Shown: positions 20,055 through 30,225, counted from the first letter of the stretch. The stretch: DNA of 64,000 bases from Aeromonas dhakensis (GCF_000820305.1 NZ_CDBH01000029.1:124001-188000); one strand, 5' to 3'. The notes: generated by a model from the sequence alone, not told the origin. A program made the numbers and translations.

Positions 20055-22597
20055 TTTGTCTCCACCTCGATCTGGTAGACGGGGATGCGCTCGGCCGGGG
20101 TCGCCGGTCGGTGCTGGTCACGCTCGCTGACGAACTGAACGTCCGGATCGCGCTTGTCGCTGTTGATGAAGTGGCTGAAACGCTTGAGCGCTTCCTCTTC
20201 GTTGAGGGTGCGCGACCATTCGCACTCGTAGCTGTCGATGAGGGTCTGGATATCGCGCTCCAGGGTCTCGGCCAGTCCCAGCTTGTCGTCGACGATCACT
20301 TCGCGCAGGTAGTCGACGCCCCCTTCCAGGTTGCCAAGCCAGACCGAGGTGCGCTGCAGTTTGTCGGCGCTGGTGACGTAAAACATCATAAAGCGGTCGA
20401 TCAGCTTGATCAGGGTCTCGCGGTCGAGGTCAGATGCCAGCAGATCGGCGTGGCGCGGCTTCATGCCGCCGTTGCCGCCCACATAGAGGTTCCAGCCCGC
20501 GTCGGTGGCGATGATGCCGACATCCTTGCCCTGGGCTTCCGCACATTCGCGGGTACAGCCGGAGACGCCGAACTTCATCTTGTGGGGGGTGCGAATGCCC
20601 TTGTAGCGGTTCTCGAGGAAGACCCCGAGGCCGACGCTGTCCTGCACGCCGAAGCGGCACCAGGTGCTGCCGACGCAGGTCTTGGCCATGCGCAGCGCCT
20701 TGGCGTAGGCCTGACCGGTCTCGAAGCCGGCCGCCAGCAGCTTGCGCCAGATGGCGGGCAGATCATCCTTCTGGGCCCCGAACAGACCGATGCGCTGGGC
20801 GCCGGTGATCTTGGTGTAGAGCTTGTAGTCGCGGGCCACTTCGGCCACCGCCAGCAGCCCTTCCGGGGTCACCTCGCCGCCGGCCATGCGCGGGATGACG
20901 GAGTAGGTCCCGTCCTTTTGCATGTTGCCGAGGAAGATGTCGTTGGTGTCCTGCAGAGGGGTGTTGAGCGGGCTCAGCACATAGTCGTTCCAGCAGGAGG
21001 CGAGGATGGAGCCGACCGTCGGTTTGCACACCTCGCAGCCATGGCCGTGACCGTGCTTGGCCAGCAGCTCGTCGAAGCTCTTGATCCCCTCCACCTTGAC
21101 CAGGTGGAACAGCTCCTGGCGGGAGTGGGGGAAGTGGGCGCAGAGGTGGTTGTTGACCTCGATGCCCTGCTTCACCAGCTCGGCGTTGAGCACCTGGCTG
21201 ATGAGGGGCACGCAGCCGCCGCAGCCGGTACCGGCTTTGGTGTGCTGCTTGATGGCGGCCAGCGTGGTGTGACCCTCGGCGACGGCCTGGGCGATGTCGC
21301 CCTTGGTGACGTCGAAGCAGGAGCAGATCTGGGCACTTTCGGGCAGGGCATCCACCCCCAGGGTCGGTTTGGCCCCGGCGTAGGCGGGCAGGATCAGGGT
21401 GTCCGGGTGGTTCGGCAGGGGCAGGGCGTTGAGCATCATCTGCAACAGGTTGCCGTAATCCTCCACGTCACCTACCAGCACGGCGCCGAGCAGACGGCTG
21501 TTGTCTTCGCTCACCACGATCTTCTTGTAGACGCCGGCCTGGTCGTCCTGGAACACATAGCTGTGGCTGCCCGGGGTGCGGCCGTGGGCATCGCCGATGG
21601 AGCCGACGGAGACGCCGAGCAGCTTGAGCTTGGCGCTCATGTCAGCCCCTTCGAAGCGACTGTCGCCGCCCAGCAGATGGTCGACGGTGATCTGGGCCAT
21701 CTTGTAGCCCGGCGCCACCAGGCCGAAGAAGCGGCCCTGCCAGGCGGCGCACTCGCCGATGGCATAGATGTCGGGGTCGGAGGTGAGGCAGTGATCGTCG
21801 ATGACGATGCCGCCGCGTTCGGCGATGGCCAGATCGCCGTAGCGACCGAGGGTATCCTGCGGGCGGATGCCGGTGGAGAAGACCACCACGTCCACTTCAA
21901 GCGTGCTGCCGTCGGCGAAGGCGAGGCGGTGTTTCGCCTGTTCGCCGCCATGCATCAGGATCTCGCTGGTGCTCTTGCTGGTGTGCACCTGCACGCCCAT
22001 GGATTCGATCTTGCGGCGCAGCAGCTGGCCGCCCTGACCGTCGAGCTGCTCGGCCATCAGTACCGGGGCAAACTCCACCACGTGGGTCTCGAGGCCCAGC
22101 GCCTTGAGGGCGCCGGCGGCTTCGAGGCCAAGCAGGCCGCCCCCGATCACCACGCCACTCTTGCCGCTCTTGGCGGCGCTGCGGATGGCCTTCAGATCCT
22201 CGATGGTGCGATAGACGAAGCACTCGTGGTGCTGACTGCCCTGGATGGGCGGCACCCAGGGGTAGGAGCCGGTGGCCAGCACCAGCTTGTCGTAACCGAC
22301 CACAGTGCCCTTGTTGGAGTGCACCTCGCGGGCCGCTTTGTCGATTTTTTTCACCGCTTCGCCGAGCAGCAGGCGGATGCCGTGCTTGTCGTAGAAGCCG
22401 GGTTTGACGAGAGAGAGATCTTCGCTGGTGTGGTGGGAGAAGTAGGAGGAGAGATGGACGCGATCGTAGGCGGGGCGGGGTTCTGCACCGAAGACGGTGA
22501 TCTCGTAGCGGCCCGGCTCGGCCCGCTCGATCAGCTCTTCGATGAAGCGGTGCCCCACCATGCCGTTGCCCACAACGACCAGTCTGACTTTGCTCAT
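20051..22597 (-). CDS. nirB: NADH-dependent nitrite reductase large subunit NirB
   Basis: 848 residues (E. coli 847). Reduces nitrite to ammonia in the cytoplasm. Order: FAD motif VVVGNGMVGHRFIEEL at ~6, NAD motif VVIGGGLLGLEAAGAL near 148, BFD-like [2Fe-2S] site with CSCFDVTKGDIAQ near 425 and CGGCVPL near 458, then the siroheme/[4Fe-4S] sulfite-nitrite reductase domain with GVSGCTRECAEAQGKD and NLYVGGNGGMKPRHADLLA. ATG 22597 has AGAGGC upstream. The promoter carries FNR and NarL-type sites. Confidence 0.97.
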   Translation of the reverse strand: MSKVRLVVVGNGMVGHRFIEELIERAEPGRYEITVFGAEPRPAYDRVHLSSYFSHHTSEDLSLVKPGFYDKHGIRLLLGEAVKKIDKAAREVHSNKGTVVGYDKLVLATGSYPWVPPIQGSQHHECFVYRTIEDLKAIRSAAKSGKSGVVIGGGLLGLEAAGALKALGLETHVVEFAPVLMAEQLDGQGGQLLRRKIESMGVQVHTSKSTSEILMHGGEQAKHRLAFADGSTLEVDVVVFSTGIRPQDTLGRYGDLAIAERGGIVIDDHCLTSDPDIYAIGECAAWQGRFFGLVAPGYKMAQITVDHLLGGDSRFEGADMSAKLKLLGVSVGSIGDAHGRTPGSHSYVFQDDQAGVYKKIVVSEDNSRLLGAVLVGDVEDYGNLLQMMLNALPLPNHPDTLILPAYAGAKPTLGVDALPESAQICSCFDVTKGDIAQAVAEGHTTLAAIKQHTKAGTGCGGCVPLISQVLNAELVKQGIEVNNHLCAHFPHSRQELFHLVKVEGIKSFDELLAKHGHGHGCEVCKPTVGSILASCWNDYVLSPLNTPLQDTNDIFLGNMQKDGTYSVIPRMAGGEVTPEGLLAVAEVARDYKLYTKITGAQRIGLFGAQKDDLPAIWRKLLAAGFETGQAYAKALRMAKTCVGSTWCRFGVQDSVGLGVFLENRYKGIRTPHKMKFGVSGCTRECAEAQGKDVGIIATDAGWNLYVGGNGGMKPRHADLLASDLDRETLIKLIDRFMMFYVTSADKLQRTSVWLGNLEGGVDYLREVIVDDKLGLAETLERDIQTLIDSYECEWSRTLNEEEALKRFSHFINSDKRDPDVQFVSERDQHRPATPAERIPVYQIEVETK

Positions 22598-22637
22598 GAT
22601 TGCCTCTAGTTTGGAGTAATAAAACATCATTCTGAGG

Positions 22638-22710
22638 CTAGGCTACCCAGTCGGCAGGGGCGGGCGATTGATGCAAATCAAGTGTCTATTTATATATCTC
22701 CTCAGGGGTA
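22638..22710 (-). promoter_or_regulatory. nirB promoter with FNR and NarL/NarP sites
   Basis: A perfect FNR box TTGATGCAAATCAA lies at 22668-22681 (centre 22674.5). Minus-strand TACCCCTGAGGAGATA at 22710-22695 (centre 22702.5) resembles a NarL/NarP 7-2-7 site (12 of 14). The 28-bp spacing equals the -41.5/-69.5 arrangement of E. coli nirB. The implied start is ~22633 with TAGCCT as -10. Expected control: anaerobic induction, boosted by nitrate/nitrite. No gene lies in 22711-22902. Confidence 0.85.
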
Positions 22711-22902
22711 ATTCCTGATAATTCAAAGATATACATAAATAGGTATACCAGTGGTGCAATTGGTTATGGCGTGGGGAGCGGAGCCACCGCTGCAGGGGCT
22801 GCCTGGCTGACCCTGCAAAGAAATGCCCGTACCGTCAAAAAGCGTGAAAAATTCCTTCATGGGATGGCGGCAGCCATGGGTTGCCAGCAGAACCGGGGGG
22901 CG

Positions 22903-23814
22903 TCAGGGAAGGGGGCGGTAAGGCTCCTGGGCGCAGATATCGCGGATGAGGGTGCGCAGCCAGCGGTGGGTCGGGTCGGCATCCAGCCTGGGGTGCCAGA
23001 GCAGGGCGACCCGGATCGCTGGCAGCGCGAAGGGCAGGGGACGAACAACCAGCTCCCCCAGCAGGGCGGCGCAGTGACGCTCAGGCACAGTGGCCACCAG
23101 ATCGCTGCCGCGCACCAGCGCCAGCGCGGTGGCAAAGCCGGGCACCAGGGTGGCGACGGTGCGCGAGAGCCCCTGCTTGGCCAGCGCCTCATCGACCGGG
23201 CTGTGGGGTTGGCCGCGGCGGGATACCAGCACGTGGCGCGCCCCGGCGTAGCGGCTGGCGGTGAGTAGGCCGTCGCACAGTGGATGACCGGGGCGCATTA
23301 CGGCGACGAAGTGGTCCTGAAACAGGGCCTGGGTACGCAGCTCGGGCGCCGTGGTGGCGCTGATGACCCCGGTCTCGAAATCCAGCTCGCCGCTGCGCAA
23401 GGGGCCGCTCTCCTTGTCCGGCTTGGCCAGAAAGTGGAGCCGTACTCCGGGCGCCTCGGTGGCGAGCCGGCTCAGCAGGGCGGCGCCGAACAGTTCCACC
23501 AGCCCCTCGCTGGCGCGCAGGGTGAAGGTGCGCTCCAGCCGCGCCGGGTCGACCGCCTGTCGGGGGCTCAGCATGCTCTCTGCCTCCTGCACCAGCCGAC
23601 CGACCTGCTCGCGCAGCAACTGGGCTCGAGGGGTCGGCACCAGGCCGCGGCCGGCCCGCACCAGCAGCGGATCGCCGGTGGTCTCCCGCAATCTTGCCAG
23701 GGCCCGGCTCATGGCGGAGGGGCTCAAGCCCAGTCGTCTGGCGGCGCCCGCCACGCTGCCTTCGTCCAGCAGGGCATCCAGGGTGATCAGCAGGTTGAGG
23801 TCGGGAGTGCTCAT
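22903..23814 (-). CDS. LysR family transcriptional regulator
   Basis: 303 residues. N-terminal winged helix-turn-helix: LDALLDEGSVAGAARRLGLSPSAMSRALARLRETTGDPLLVR, given here as one typical block split at its turn, over residues ~10-52; then a LysR substrate-binding domain. ATG 23814 is chosen over 23820: AAGG is 7 bases before the former and 1 base before the latter. Divergent from an MFS exporter gene 168 bases away, so it probably regulates it. Ligand unknown. Confidence 0.88.
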   Translation of the reverse strand: MSTPDLNLLITLDALLDEGSVAGAARRLGLSPSAMSRALARLRETTGDPLLVRAGRGLVPTPRAQLLREQVGRLVQEAESMLSPRQAVDPARLERTFTLRASEGLVELFGAALLSRLATEAPGVRLHFLAKPDKESGPLRSGELDFETGVISATTAPELRTQALFQDHFVAVMRPGHPLCDGLLTASRYAGARHVLVSRRGQPHSPVDEALAKQGLSRTVATLVPGFATALALVRGSDLVATVPERHCAALLGELVVRPLPFALPAIRVALLWHPRLDADPTHRWLRTLIRDICAQEPYRPLP

Positions 23815-23982
23815 GTGCATGCCTTCATCGGAGTGGGAGCAGAGGGGTCAGCTTCATCATACCCGAGAACGGGCACCCTCATATGGCGTCCGCTGCATTG
23901 ATAAGCTGCAACTGGTGCGTCTTCCGCCTGCTCACCGGCCCCACTAGCCTTGTCGTCATCACCCCTATGTGGAGCCCGGCTC

Positions 23983-25407
23983 ATGTCAACACCAACCCAT
24001 TTCCCGCTCCTGGCGGCGTCTCGTCTCGGTCTGCTGGCGCTTGGCCTCGCCACCCTGTTGCCCATGCTGGCGGCCAGCATGGGCGGCATCTTGCTGCCGG
24101 CATTGGGGGCAGCCTTTCATCTGCCCTTCGCCGCCTTGCAATGGGTGTTGGTGGCTTACCTGCTGGGGCTCACCTGCCTGACGCTGGTGGCGGGCCGGCT
24201 GGGTGACAGGTTCGGTCGGCGTCGGTTGCTGCTCTGTGGCATGGGGGGCTTTGCGCTGGCCTCCCTGCTCTGCGCGCTGGCGCTGCCCATCGGCTGGCTG
24301 ATCGCCGCCCGGGCGCTACAGGGGGCGAGTGCGGCCTGCATGCTGACGCTGTCGCTGGCCATGGTGGGGCAGCTGGTGTCACCGGCCAGACGGGGCTGGA
24401 GCATGGGATTGCTCGGCACCCTGTCTGCCTGCGGTACGGCGCTGGGACCCTCGTTTGGCGGCCTGCTGCTGGAGGTGGCGGGCTGGCAGGCTGCCTTCCT
24501 GGCTCTGCTACCCCTCGGCCTGCTGGCGCTGCTCTGTGCCCGTGCCGGTCTGCCCGATGACGGGGTGAGCGGGCAGGGGGCACGACTCAACCTGGCCAGC
24601 CTGTGGTGGTTGCTGGTGACGCTGCTGGGCTACGGACTGGCGCTCACTACGACAGGCGTCCTGGCCCTCTGGCTTGGGGGCGGGGCGCTGCTGGCCGCCG
24701 CCTGGCTGGTGCGCAGCGAACTGGGCTCCCCCGCCCCTCTGTTGCCGTTGGCGTTGCTGCGAACCCGGCGGCTGCGCGGTGCTCTGGCGGCCAGTGCGCT
24801 GGTGGCCGGGGTGATGGTGGCGACCCTGCTGATCGGCCCCTTCTATCTGCAGGGGGTATTCGGGCTCGGCCCGCTGACCAGCGGGCTGCTTATCTCGGGT
24901 GGACCCCTGCTGGCGGCACTGAGCGGGATGCCAGCAGGCTGGCTGGTGGACAGGGTCGGCGCCACCACAGTGGTGCGACTGGGCTTGCTGGTGATGAGCG
25001 CGGCGGTGGTGCTGCTGGCCACCCTGGGCAGCGGCGGGGGCCCGGTGGGATACCTGCTGCCCGTGTTGCTGCTGACTGCCGGTTACGCCCTGTTCCAGAC
25101 CGCCAACAACAGCCTGGTGATCGGCGCCGCCGACGAACAGACCCGTGGCGCCGTGGCCGGGTTGCTGACCCTGTCGCGCAATCTGGGCCAGCTGACGGGG
25201 GCGGCGGGACTGGGGGCCCTGTTTGCCGCCCTGGCGGGAGGCGGCAATCCGGCCGTCGCCAGTACGAGCGAGCTGGCGTTCGCCATGCGAGCCACCTTCG
25301 CCCTGACGGCTCTGCTGCTGATGAGCGCACTCTGGCTGGCGGGGAGAGGTGAACGCGACGTGCCGGGCAATGCGACCCGGGAAGGCTGCGAGCTGGGAGA
25401 GCGCTGA
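23983..25407 (+). CDS. MFS transporter, drug/proton antiporter type
   Basis: 475 residues, nearly all hydrophobic, about 14 membrane segments, so DHA2-like. The MFS motif A GRLGDRFGRRRLLL lies near residue 70, a motif C-like GTLSACGTALGPSFGGLL near residue 150, and a central charged stretch is short. ATG 23983 has GGAG 8 bases upstream. Very GC-rich with long Leu/Ala/Gly runs. It is transcribed away from the LysR gene, a common exporter-regulator pair. The substrate cannot be told. Confidence 0.85.
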   Translation: MSTPTHFPLLAASRLGLLALGLATLLPMLAASMGGILLPALGAAFHLPFAALQWVLVAYLLGLTCLTLVAGRLGDRFGRRRLLLCGMGGFALASLLCALALPIGWLIAARALQGASAACMLTLSLAMVGQLVSPARRGWSMGLLGTLSACGTALGPSFGGLLLEVAGWQAAFLALLPLGLLALLCARAGLPDDGVSGQGARLNLASLWWLLVTLLGYGLALTTTGVLALWLGGGALLAAAWLVRSELGSPAPLLPLALLRTRRLRGALAASALVAGVMVATLLIGPFYLQGVFGLGPLTSGLLISGGPLLAALSGMPAGWLVDRVGATTVVRLGLLVMSAAVVLLATLGSGGGPVGYLLPVLLLTAGYALFQTANNSLVIGAADEQTRGAVAGLLTLSRNLGQLTGAAGLGALFAALAGGGNPAVASTSELAFAMRATFALTALLLMSALWLAGRGERDVPGNATREGCELGER

Positions 25408-25412
25408 AAACG

Positions 25413-25439
25413 AAGACGCCTCCACAGGGGAGGCGTCTT
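25413..25439. terminator. convergent hairpin between MFS gene and hslU
   Basis: 11-bp stem AAGACGCCTCC / GGAGGCGTCTT with a 5-base loop; T-runs are short on both sides, so efficiency is uncertain. Confidence 0.55.
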
Positions 25440-25495
25440 GCTACGGGGTTGAGCAGGATAGTAAACCGCTCGGATCCTCGTCTCCGATCAAGCTG

Positions 25496-26824
25496 TTACA
25501 GGATAAAGCGGCTCAAATCCTCGTCTTCAATCAGCTTGCCGAGGTGGGCGTTGACGTAGTCGGTGTTGATGACGAAGGTCTCGCCGGATTTCTCGGAGGC
25601 GTCGTAGGAGATGTCTTCCATCAGGCGCTCCATCACGGTGTGCAGACGGCGGGCGCCGATGTTCTCGGTGCGCTCGTTGACCTGCCAGGCCGCTTCGGCC
25701 AGACGGCGGATACCGTCCTGGGTGAACTCGATGTTGACCCCTTCGGTGGCCATCAGCGCCTTGTACTGATCGGTCAGGGAGGCATTCGGCTCTGTCAGGA
25801 TCCGCTCGAAGTCTTCGGTGGTCAGCGCGGTCAGCTCGACCCGGATCGGCAGACGACCCTGCAGCTCGGGGATGAGGTCGGACGGCTTGGCGATCTGGAA
25901 GGCGCCGGAGGCGACGAACAGGATGTGATCGGTCTTGACCATGCCGTGCTTGGTGTTGACGGTGCAGCCTTCGACCAGCGGCAGCAGGTCGCGCTGAACC
26001 CCTTCACGGGAAACGTCCGGGCCCGAGCTCTCGCCGCGCTTGCAGATCTTGTCGATCTCGTCGAGGAAGACGATGCCGTTGTTCTCGACCGAGGCGATGG
26101 CCTTCTGCTTCAGCTCTTCCGGGTTGACCAGGCGGGCGGCTTCCTCTTCGATCAGCGCCTTCATGGCCTCTTTGACCTTGATCTTGCGCTTCTTCTTCTG
26201 GTTCTGGCCCAGGTTCTGGAACAGCCCCTGCAGCTGGTTGGCCATCTCTTCCATGCCCGGCGGGGTCATGATCTCGACGCCCATCGGGGAGGCGGAGAGC
26301 TCCAGCTCGATCTCCTTGTCATCCAGCTGACCTTCCCGCAGTTTCTTGCGGAAGATCTGGCGGGTGTTGGAGTTGTCGGCCTTCTCTTCCTCGCCCCAGC
26401 TGTTGCGCGGGTTGGGCAGCAGGGCGTCGAGGATGCGCTCTTCGGCGGCCTCTTCGGCGCGGTATTTCATCTTCTCCATCTCGGTCTCGCGCACCAGCTT
26501 GATGGCGACATCGGTCAGATCGCGGATGATGCTGTCCACTTCCTTGCCCACATAGCCCACTTCGGTGAACTTGGTCGCTTCGACCTTGATGAAGGGGGCG
26601 TTGGCCAGCTTGGCCAGGCGACGGGCGATCTCGGTCTTGCCGACACCGGTCGGACCGATCATCAGGATGTTCTTCGGGGTCACCTCGTGGCGCATCTCCT
26701 CGGAGAGCTGCATCCGGCGCCAGCGGTTGCGCAGGGCCACGGCCACCGCACGCTTGGCGTCGGCTTGACCAATGATGTGTCTGTCCAGCTCGTGGACGAT
26801 TTCTCTCGGGGTCATCTCGGACAT
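25496..26824 (-). CDS. hslU: HslU, ATPase unfoldase of the HslUV protease
   Basis: 442 residues (E. coli 443). AAA+ Clp/Hsp100 ring that unfolds substrates and feeds them to Hsl[15 protein letters not shown] start, Walker [15 protein letters not shown] near residue 58, an inserted coiled I-domain (~110-240), Walker [11 protein letters not shown] near 252, and a C-terminal tail ending DLSRFIL that docks into HslV. Starts 92 bases after the hslV stop. Transcription is probably from the sigma-32 promoter before hslV. Confidence 0.97.
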   Translation of the reverse strand: MSEMTPREIVHELDRHIIGQADAKRAVAVALRNRWRRMQLSEEMRHEVTPKNILMIGPTGVGKTEIARRLAKLANAPFIKVEATKFTEVGYVGKEVDSIIRDLTDVAIKLVRETEMEKMKYRAEEAAEERILDALLPNPRNSWGEEEKADNSNTRQIFRKKLREGQLDDKEIELELSASPMGVEIMTPPGMEEMANQLQGLFQNLGQNQKKKRKIKVKEAMKALIEEEAARLVNPEELKQKAIASVENNGIVFLDEIDKICKRGESSGPDVSREGVQRDLLPLVEGCTVNTKHGMVKTDHILFVASGAFQIAKPSDLIPELQGRLPIRVELTALTTEDFERILTEPNASLTDQYKALMATEGVNIEFTQDGIRRLAEAAWQVNERTENIGARRLHTVMERLMEDISYDASEKSGETFVINTDYVNAHLGKLIEDEDLSRFIL

Positions 26825-26916
26825 GATGGTGTTCCTGTATCCGGGGCGGGCAGGGCCCACCCCTTGGAAAATGGGGTTTGGCTGGCGGCCTTATTTGGCG
26901 GCCCTATTTCGCCGAC

Positions 26917-27450
26917 TTATTTGGCTGAATAATCCAGCACTTCGATGGTGTGGTTGCCGTTGGTGAAGACACAGATGTCGCCCGCAATCTTGAGGGACTT
27001 CTCGACGATGCTCTTGGCATCCAGCTCGGTGTTCTCCAGCAGGGCGATGGCGGCGGACTGGGCGAAGTTGCCGCCGCTGCCGATGGCGATGAGATCGTGC
27101 TCCGGCTGTACCACGTCACCGTTGCCGGTGATGATGAAGGATTTGTGCTCGTCGGCGACGGCCAGCAGCGCCTCGAGGCGGCGCAGGGCGCGATCGGTGC
27201 GCCAGTCTTTGGCCAGCGCCACGGCGGCGCGCTCCAGGTTGCCCTGATGAGCCTGCAGTTTGGCCTCGAAGCGCTCGAGCAGGGTGAAGGCGTCGGCGGT
27301 GCCGCCGGCAAAACCTGCCAGCACCTTGCCGTTGTAGAGGCGATGAACCTTGCGGGCGTTGCCCTTCATGACGGTGTTGCCAAGAGAAACCTGGCCATCG
27401 CCACCGATGACGACCTGACCGTTGCGGCGAACTGAAACTATGGTAGTCAC
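26917..27450 (-). CDS. hslV: HslV, peptidase subunit of the HslUV protease
   Basis: 177 residues including the initiator. Proteasome-like threonine protease: after initiator removal the chain begins [19 protein letters not shown] with the catalytic Thr1; [21 protein letters not shown] and [10 protein letters not shown] are family blocks. The start is GTG (27450), forced by the need for Thr next to the initiator; GAGGTAAGTAAA precedes it. The gene order argS-ftsN-hslV-hslU is kept in related gammaproteobacteria. Confidence 0.96.
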   Translation of the reverse strand: MTTIVSVRRNGQVVIGGDGQVSLGNTVMKGNARKVHRLYNGKVLAGFAGGTADAFTLLERFEAKLQAHQGNLERAAVALAKDWRTDRALRRLEALLAVADEHKSFIITGNGDVVQPEHDLIAIGSGGNFAQSAAIALLENTELDAKSIVEKSLKIAGDICVFTNGNHTIEVLDYSAK

Positions 27451-27501
27451 TTTACTTACCTCGCTTGAGCCGAATGACGGCCTGACTGTGCATGGCAAGA
27501 G

Positions 27502-27530
27502 AGATGGGGATGGCAATCCGGCTTTTCAAG
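27502..27530 (-). promoter_or_regulatory. sigma-32 (RpoH) heat-shock promoter of hslVU
   Basis: Minus strand CTTGAAA (27530-27524), 14-base spacer, CCCCATCT (27509-27502). It matches the RpoH consensus CTTGAAA-N11/16-CCCCATNT fully. Expected start ~27495, 45 bases before the hslV GTG. Confidence 0.9.
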
Positions 27531-27589
27531 CCTGCGCGCTGGCGCGGCCAACGGGGTTGGCTGGGAGTGGTGGCGACTGGCACCAAAAG

Positions 27590-27623
27590 AAACAGGGCCG
27601 GGTGTTGCCACCCGGCCCTGTTT
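27590..27623 (-). terminator. strong hairpin terminator of argS-ftsN
   Basis: 15-bp perfect stem (27590-27604 with 27609-27623), TTGC loop, ending TTT on the minus strand; it separates ftsN from the heat-shock hslVU unit. Confidence 0.85.
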
Positions 27624-27636
27624 ATGGACGCTGCGA

Positions 27637-28476
27637 TCACCCCTTCTTGGGGATGCAGCCGCTGATGCCTGAGCCCTGCAGCTTGCGGTTGGCCGCGTCG
27701 GCCGCCGCCTTGCCGCTGAAGGGGCCCACCATCACCTTGTAGACGGCGCCACCGGCCCCGTTGACTACCTGCAGGCTGGAGGAGAGCCCGGCGGTGAAGG
27801 CGATGCGCGCCTTGAGGGATTCTGCGGAATCCTGCGAACGCAGGGCGGCGCACTGCATCATGTAGCGCTCGTTGTCGGCCGTTGCAGGCGGGGTCGCCGC
27901 CTTGGCCTTGGCGGCCTCGGCCCGTTCCCGCTCCAGTTCGGCGCGCAGCTCCCGCTCCATCCGATCCCGTTCGGCCTTGCGGTCGATTACCTGCTCCTGG
28001 GCACTGGCTACCGGCGCACCGGTCGCCGGCTTGGCCGGTTGTACCGGTTGCGGCTTGTAGGGCTGCACCTGGCCGATGGGGGTTCCGGGCTGGGGAATAT
28101 TGGTCGGCACCGGCTGCGGCAGCTTCTCCGGCTGCAGGGTCATGGTTTCCGCCGGTGGTGGCGGCAGCACGCCCGGCTGGGGCGGCGGCTCGACGATGTC
28201 GACCTGCTTGTTCTCCAGCCGTTCGATGTAGCTCCATTTCTCCTGCGGCAGGCCGTTGCTCTGGGCCTTGGGCTTGTTGGCTTTCACCTGCTCCTCAATG
28301 GTGGGGGCGTCGTTGCCCTTGCCACTGATCATGTAGAGGAAACCGCCGAACCCCGCCAGCAGCACCCCGGCCAGCAGGGCCGGGATAACAGGAAAGCGGC
28401 GAGGTGCCGCTTTCCTGGTGTTGCGACCACCCGCCCGACGTCGCGGGCGGCTGCCGACATAATCCCGGGTCGCCAT
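27637..28476 (-). CDS. ftsN: cell division protein FtsN
   Basis: 279 residues. Bitopic septal-ring protein that triggers septal peptidoglycan synthesis. Short basic cytoplasmic tail (MATRDYVGSRPRRRAGG), one membrane segment near 28-49 (VIPALLAGVLLAGFGGFLYM), a proline/glutamine-rich linker, a charged helix of ER/AE repeats (~165-195), and a C-terminal SPOR domain (~205-279) that binds denuded glycan, with YMMQCAALRSQDSAESLKAR and YKVMVGPFSGKAAADA. The conserved SPOR cysteines are present (MMQCAA, SGCIPKK). It starts 3 bases after the argS stop. Confidence 0.93.
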   Translation of the reverse strand: MATRDYVGSRPRRRAGGRNTRKAAPRRFPVIPALLAGVLLAGFGGFLYMISGKGNDAPTIEEQVKANKPKAQSNGLPQEKWSYIERLENKQVDIVEPPPQPGVLPPPPAETMTLQPEKLPQPVPTNIPQPGTPIGQVQPYKPQPVQPAKPATGAPVASAQEQVIDRKAERDRMERELRAELERERAEAAKAKAATPPATADNERYMMQCAALRSQDSAESLKARIAFTAGLSSSLQVVNGAGGAVYKVMVGPFSGKAAADAANRKLQGSGISGCIPKKG

Positions 28477-28479
28477 CTA

Positions 28480-30225
28480 TTACATGCGCTCCAGGGTGTG
28501 GATGCCCAGTACGCCCAGGCCCAGCTTGAGGACCTTGGCGGTGGCGGCGCACAGCAGCAGGCGGCTCTGACGGGTCGCCTCGTCCACGCCATCCTTGTTG
28601 ATCGGGCAGGCTTCGTAGAAGGTCATGAAGTTGCCGGACAGCTCGTACAGATAGGTACAGAGCAGGTGCGGCATGCCCTTGTCCGCCACGCCGTTGACTG
28701 CGTCGGAGAACTGGATCAGCTTCTGGGCCAGGGTCTCTTCCGCTTCCTCGCTCAGGACCACCTTGCCACCCAGGGTGTCGGCATCGACGCCGGCCTTGCG
28801 GAAGATGGACTGGATACGGGTGTAGGCGTACTGCAGGTAGGGCGCGGTGTTGCCTTCAAAGGAGAGCATCAGATCCCAGTCGAAGATGTAGTCGGTAGTG
28901 CGGTTCTTGGAGAGATCCGCATACTTGACCGCACCCATGGCGATGGCGTGCACCACCTGGGCCTTCTCCTCGGCGGAGAGGTCGCTGTTGCGGCTCTCCA
29001 GCAGGGCGGCGGCGCGCTCTTCTGCCTCATTCAGCAGATCAACCAGCTTGACGGTACCGCCGGAGCGGGTCTTGTAGGGGCGGCCATCCTTGCCCAGCAT
29101 CATGCCGAAGGCGTGGTGCTCGAGGGGCACGGATTCCGGCACATAGCCCGCCTTGCGGGTGATGGTCCAGGCCTGCATCAGGTGCTGGTGCTGACGGGAG
29201 TCGATGAAGTACATCACCCGGTCGGCGCCCAGGGTCTCGTAACGATACTTGGCACAGGCGATGTCGGTGGTGGTGTAGAGGAAGCCGCCATCGCTCTTCT
29301 GGATGATGACGCCCATGGGCTCGCCATCCTTGTTCTTGAACTCGTCCAGAAAGACGACGGTGGCGCCTTCACTCTCGACCGCCAGGCCGCGCGCTTTCAG
29401 ATCGGCGACGATTTCCGGCAGCATGTCGTTGTACATGGACTCGCCCATGATGTCCTTGTTGGTCAGGGAGACATTCAGGCGGTCGTAGTTGCGCTGGTTC
29501 TGCTCCATGGTCATGTCGACCAGCTTCTTCCACATGGTGCGGCAGTACTCATCACCACCCTGCAGCTTGACCACGTAGTTGCGCGCGCGCTCGGCGAACG
29601 CTTCGTCTTCGTCGTAGTGACGCTTGGCCTGGGTGTAGAAGGCTTCCAGATCGCGCAGCTCCATGTCGGAGGCGTGCTCGTTGGCCATCTTCTCCAGATA
29701 GGCGATCAGCATGCCGAACTGGGTACCCCAGTCGCCGATGTGGTTGGCACGCACCACCTTGTGGCCGAGGAACTCGAGGGCGCGGGCAGCCACGTCACCG
29801 AGGACTGTGCTGCGGATGTGATGCACCGCCATCTCCTTGGCCACGTTGGGGGCGGAGTAGTCCACCACCACGGTCTGCGGGGTTGGCAGTTTCACGTTGG
29901 CGTTGGCTGAGGTCACCATGTCCTCTACCTGACCAGCCAGCCAGCTGGGGTCGAAGAAGAAGTTGATGAAGCCGGGGCCGGCGATCTCGACCTTGACGAT
30001 CAGATCGGAGGCGGGCAGGTGCTCGATGATGGCAGCGGCCAGCTCACGGGGATTCTTGCGGGCCGGTTTGGCCAGCAGCATGGCCAGGTTGGTGGCCAGG
30101 TCACCGTGAGCCTTCTCCTTGCATCGGTCTACTTGCACGCGGGCTTCCAGGTCCGCCGGCAGGATGCCCGCTGACTTGAGATTGGCTACCGTTTGTTCAA
30201 GTAGATGATGAATATGCTCTTTCAT
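28480..30225 (-). CDS. argS: arginyl-tRNA synthetase
   Basis: 581 residues (E. coli 577). Class Ia enzyme charging tRNA-Arg. An N-terminal Add1 domain is followed by [11 protein letters not shown] and the HIGH-equivalent site, which reads AVHH rather than HVGH, then IRST. Also visible are [29 protein letters not shown], the KMSK-loop region [10 protein letters not shown] (degenerate, as in E. coli ArgS) and a DALR C-terminus ending in IHTLERM. First gene of argS-ftsN. Confidence 0.96.
   Translation of the reverse strand: MKEHIHHLLEQTVANLKSAGILPADLEARVQVDRCKEKAHGDLATNLAMLLAKPARKNPRELAAAIIEHLPASDLIVKVEIAGPGFINFFFDPSWLAGQVEDMVTSANANVKLPTPQTVVVDYSAPNVAKEMAVHHIRSTVLGDVAARALEFLGHKVVRANHIGDWGTQFGMLIAYLEKMANEHASDMELRDLEAFYTQAKRHYDEDEAFAERARNYVVKLQGGDEYCRTMWKKLVDMTMEQNQRNYDRLNVSLTNKDIMGESMYNDMLPEIVADLKARGLAVESEGATVVFLDEFKNKDGEPMGVIIQKSDGGFLYTTTDIACAKYRYETLGADRVMYFIDSRQHQHLMQAWTITRKAGYVPESVPLEHHAFGMMLGKDGRPYKTRSGGTVKLVDLLNEAEERAAALLESRNSDLSAEEKAQVVHAIAMGAVKYADLSKNRTTDYIFDWDLMLSFEGNTAPYLQYAYTRIQSIFRKAGVDADTLGGKVVLSEEAEETLAQKLIQFSDAVNGVADKGMPHLLCTYLYELSGNFMTFYEACPINKDGVDEATRQSRLLLCAATAKVLKLGLGVLGIHTLERM

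Noticed and set aside
20111-22609. 832-codon plus-strand frame opposite nirB
   Set aside because: Same effect: a mirror of nirB, with low-complexity composition and no ribosome site.
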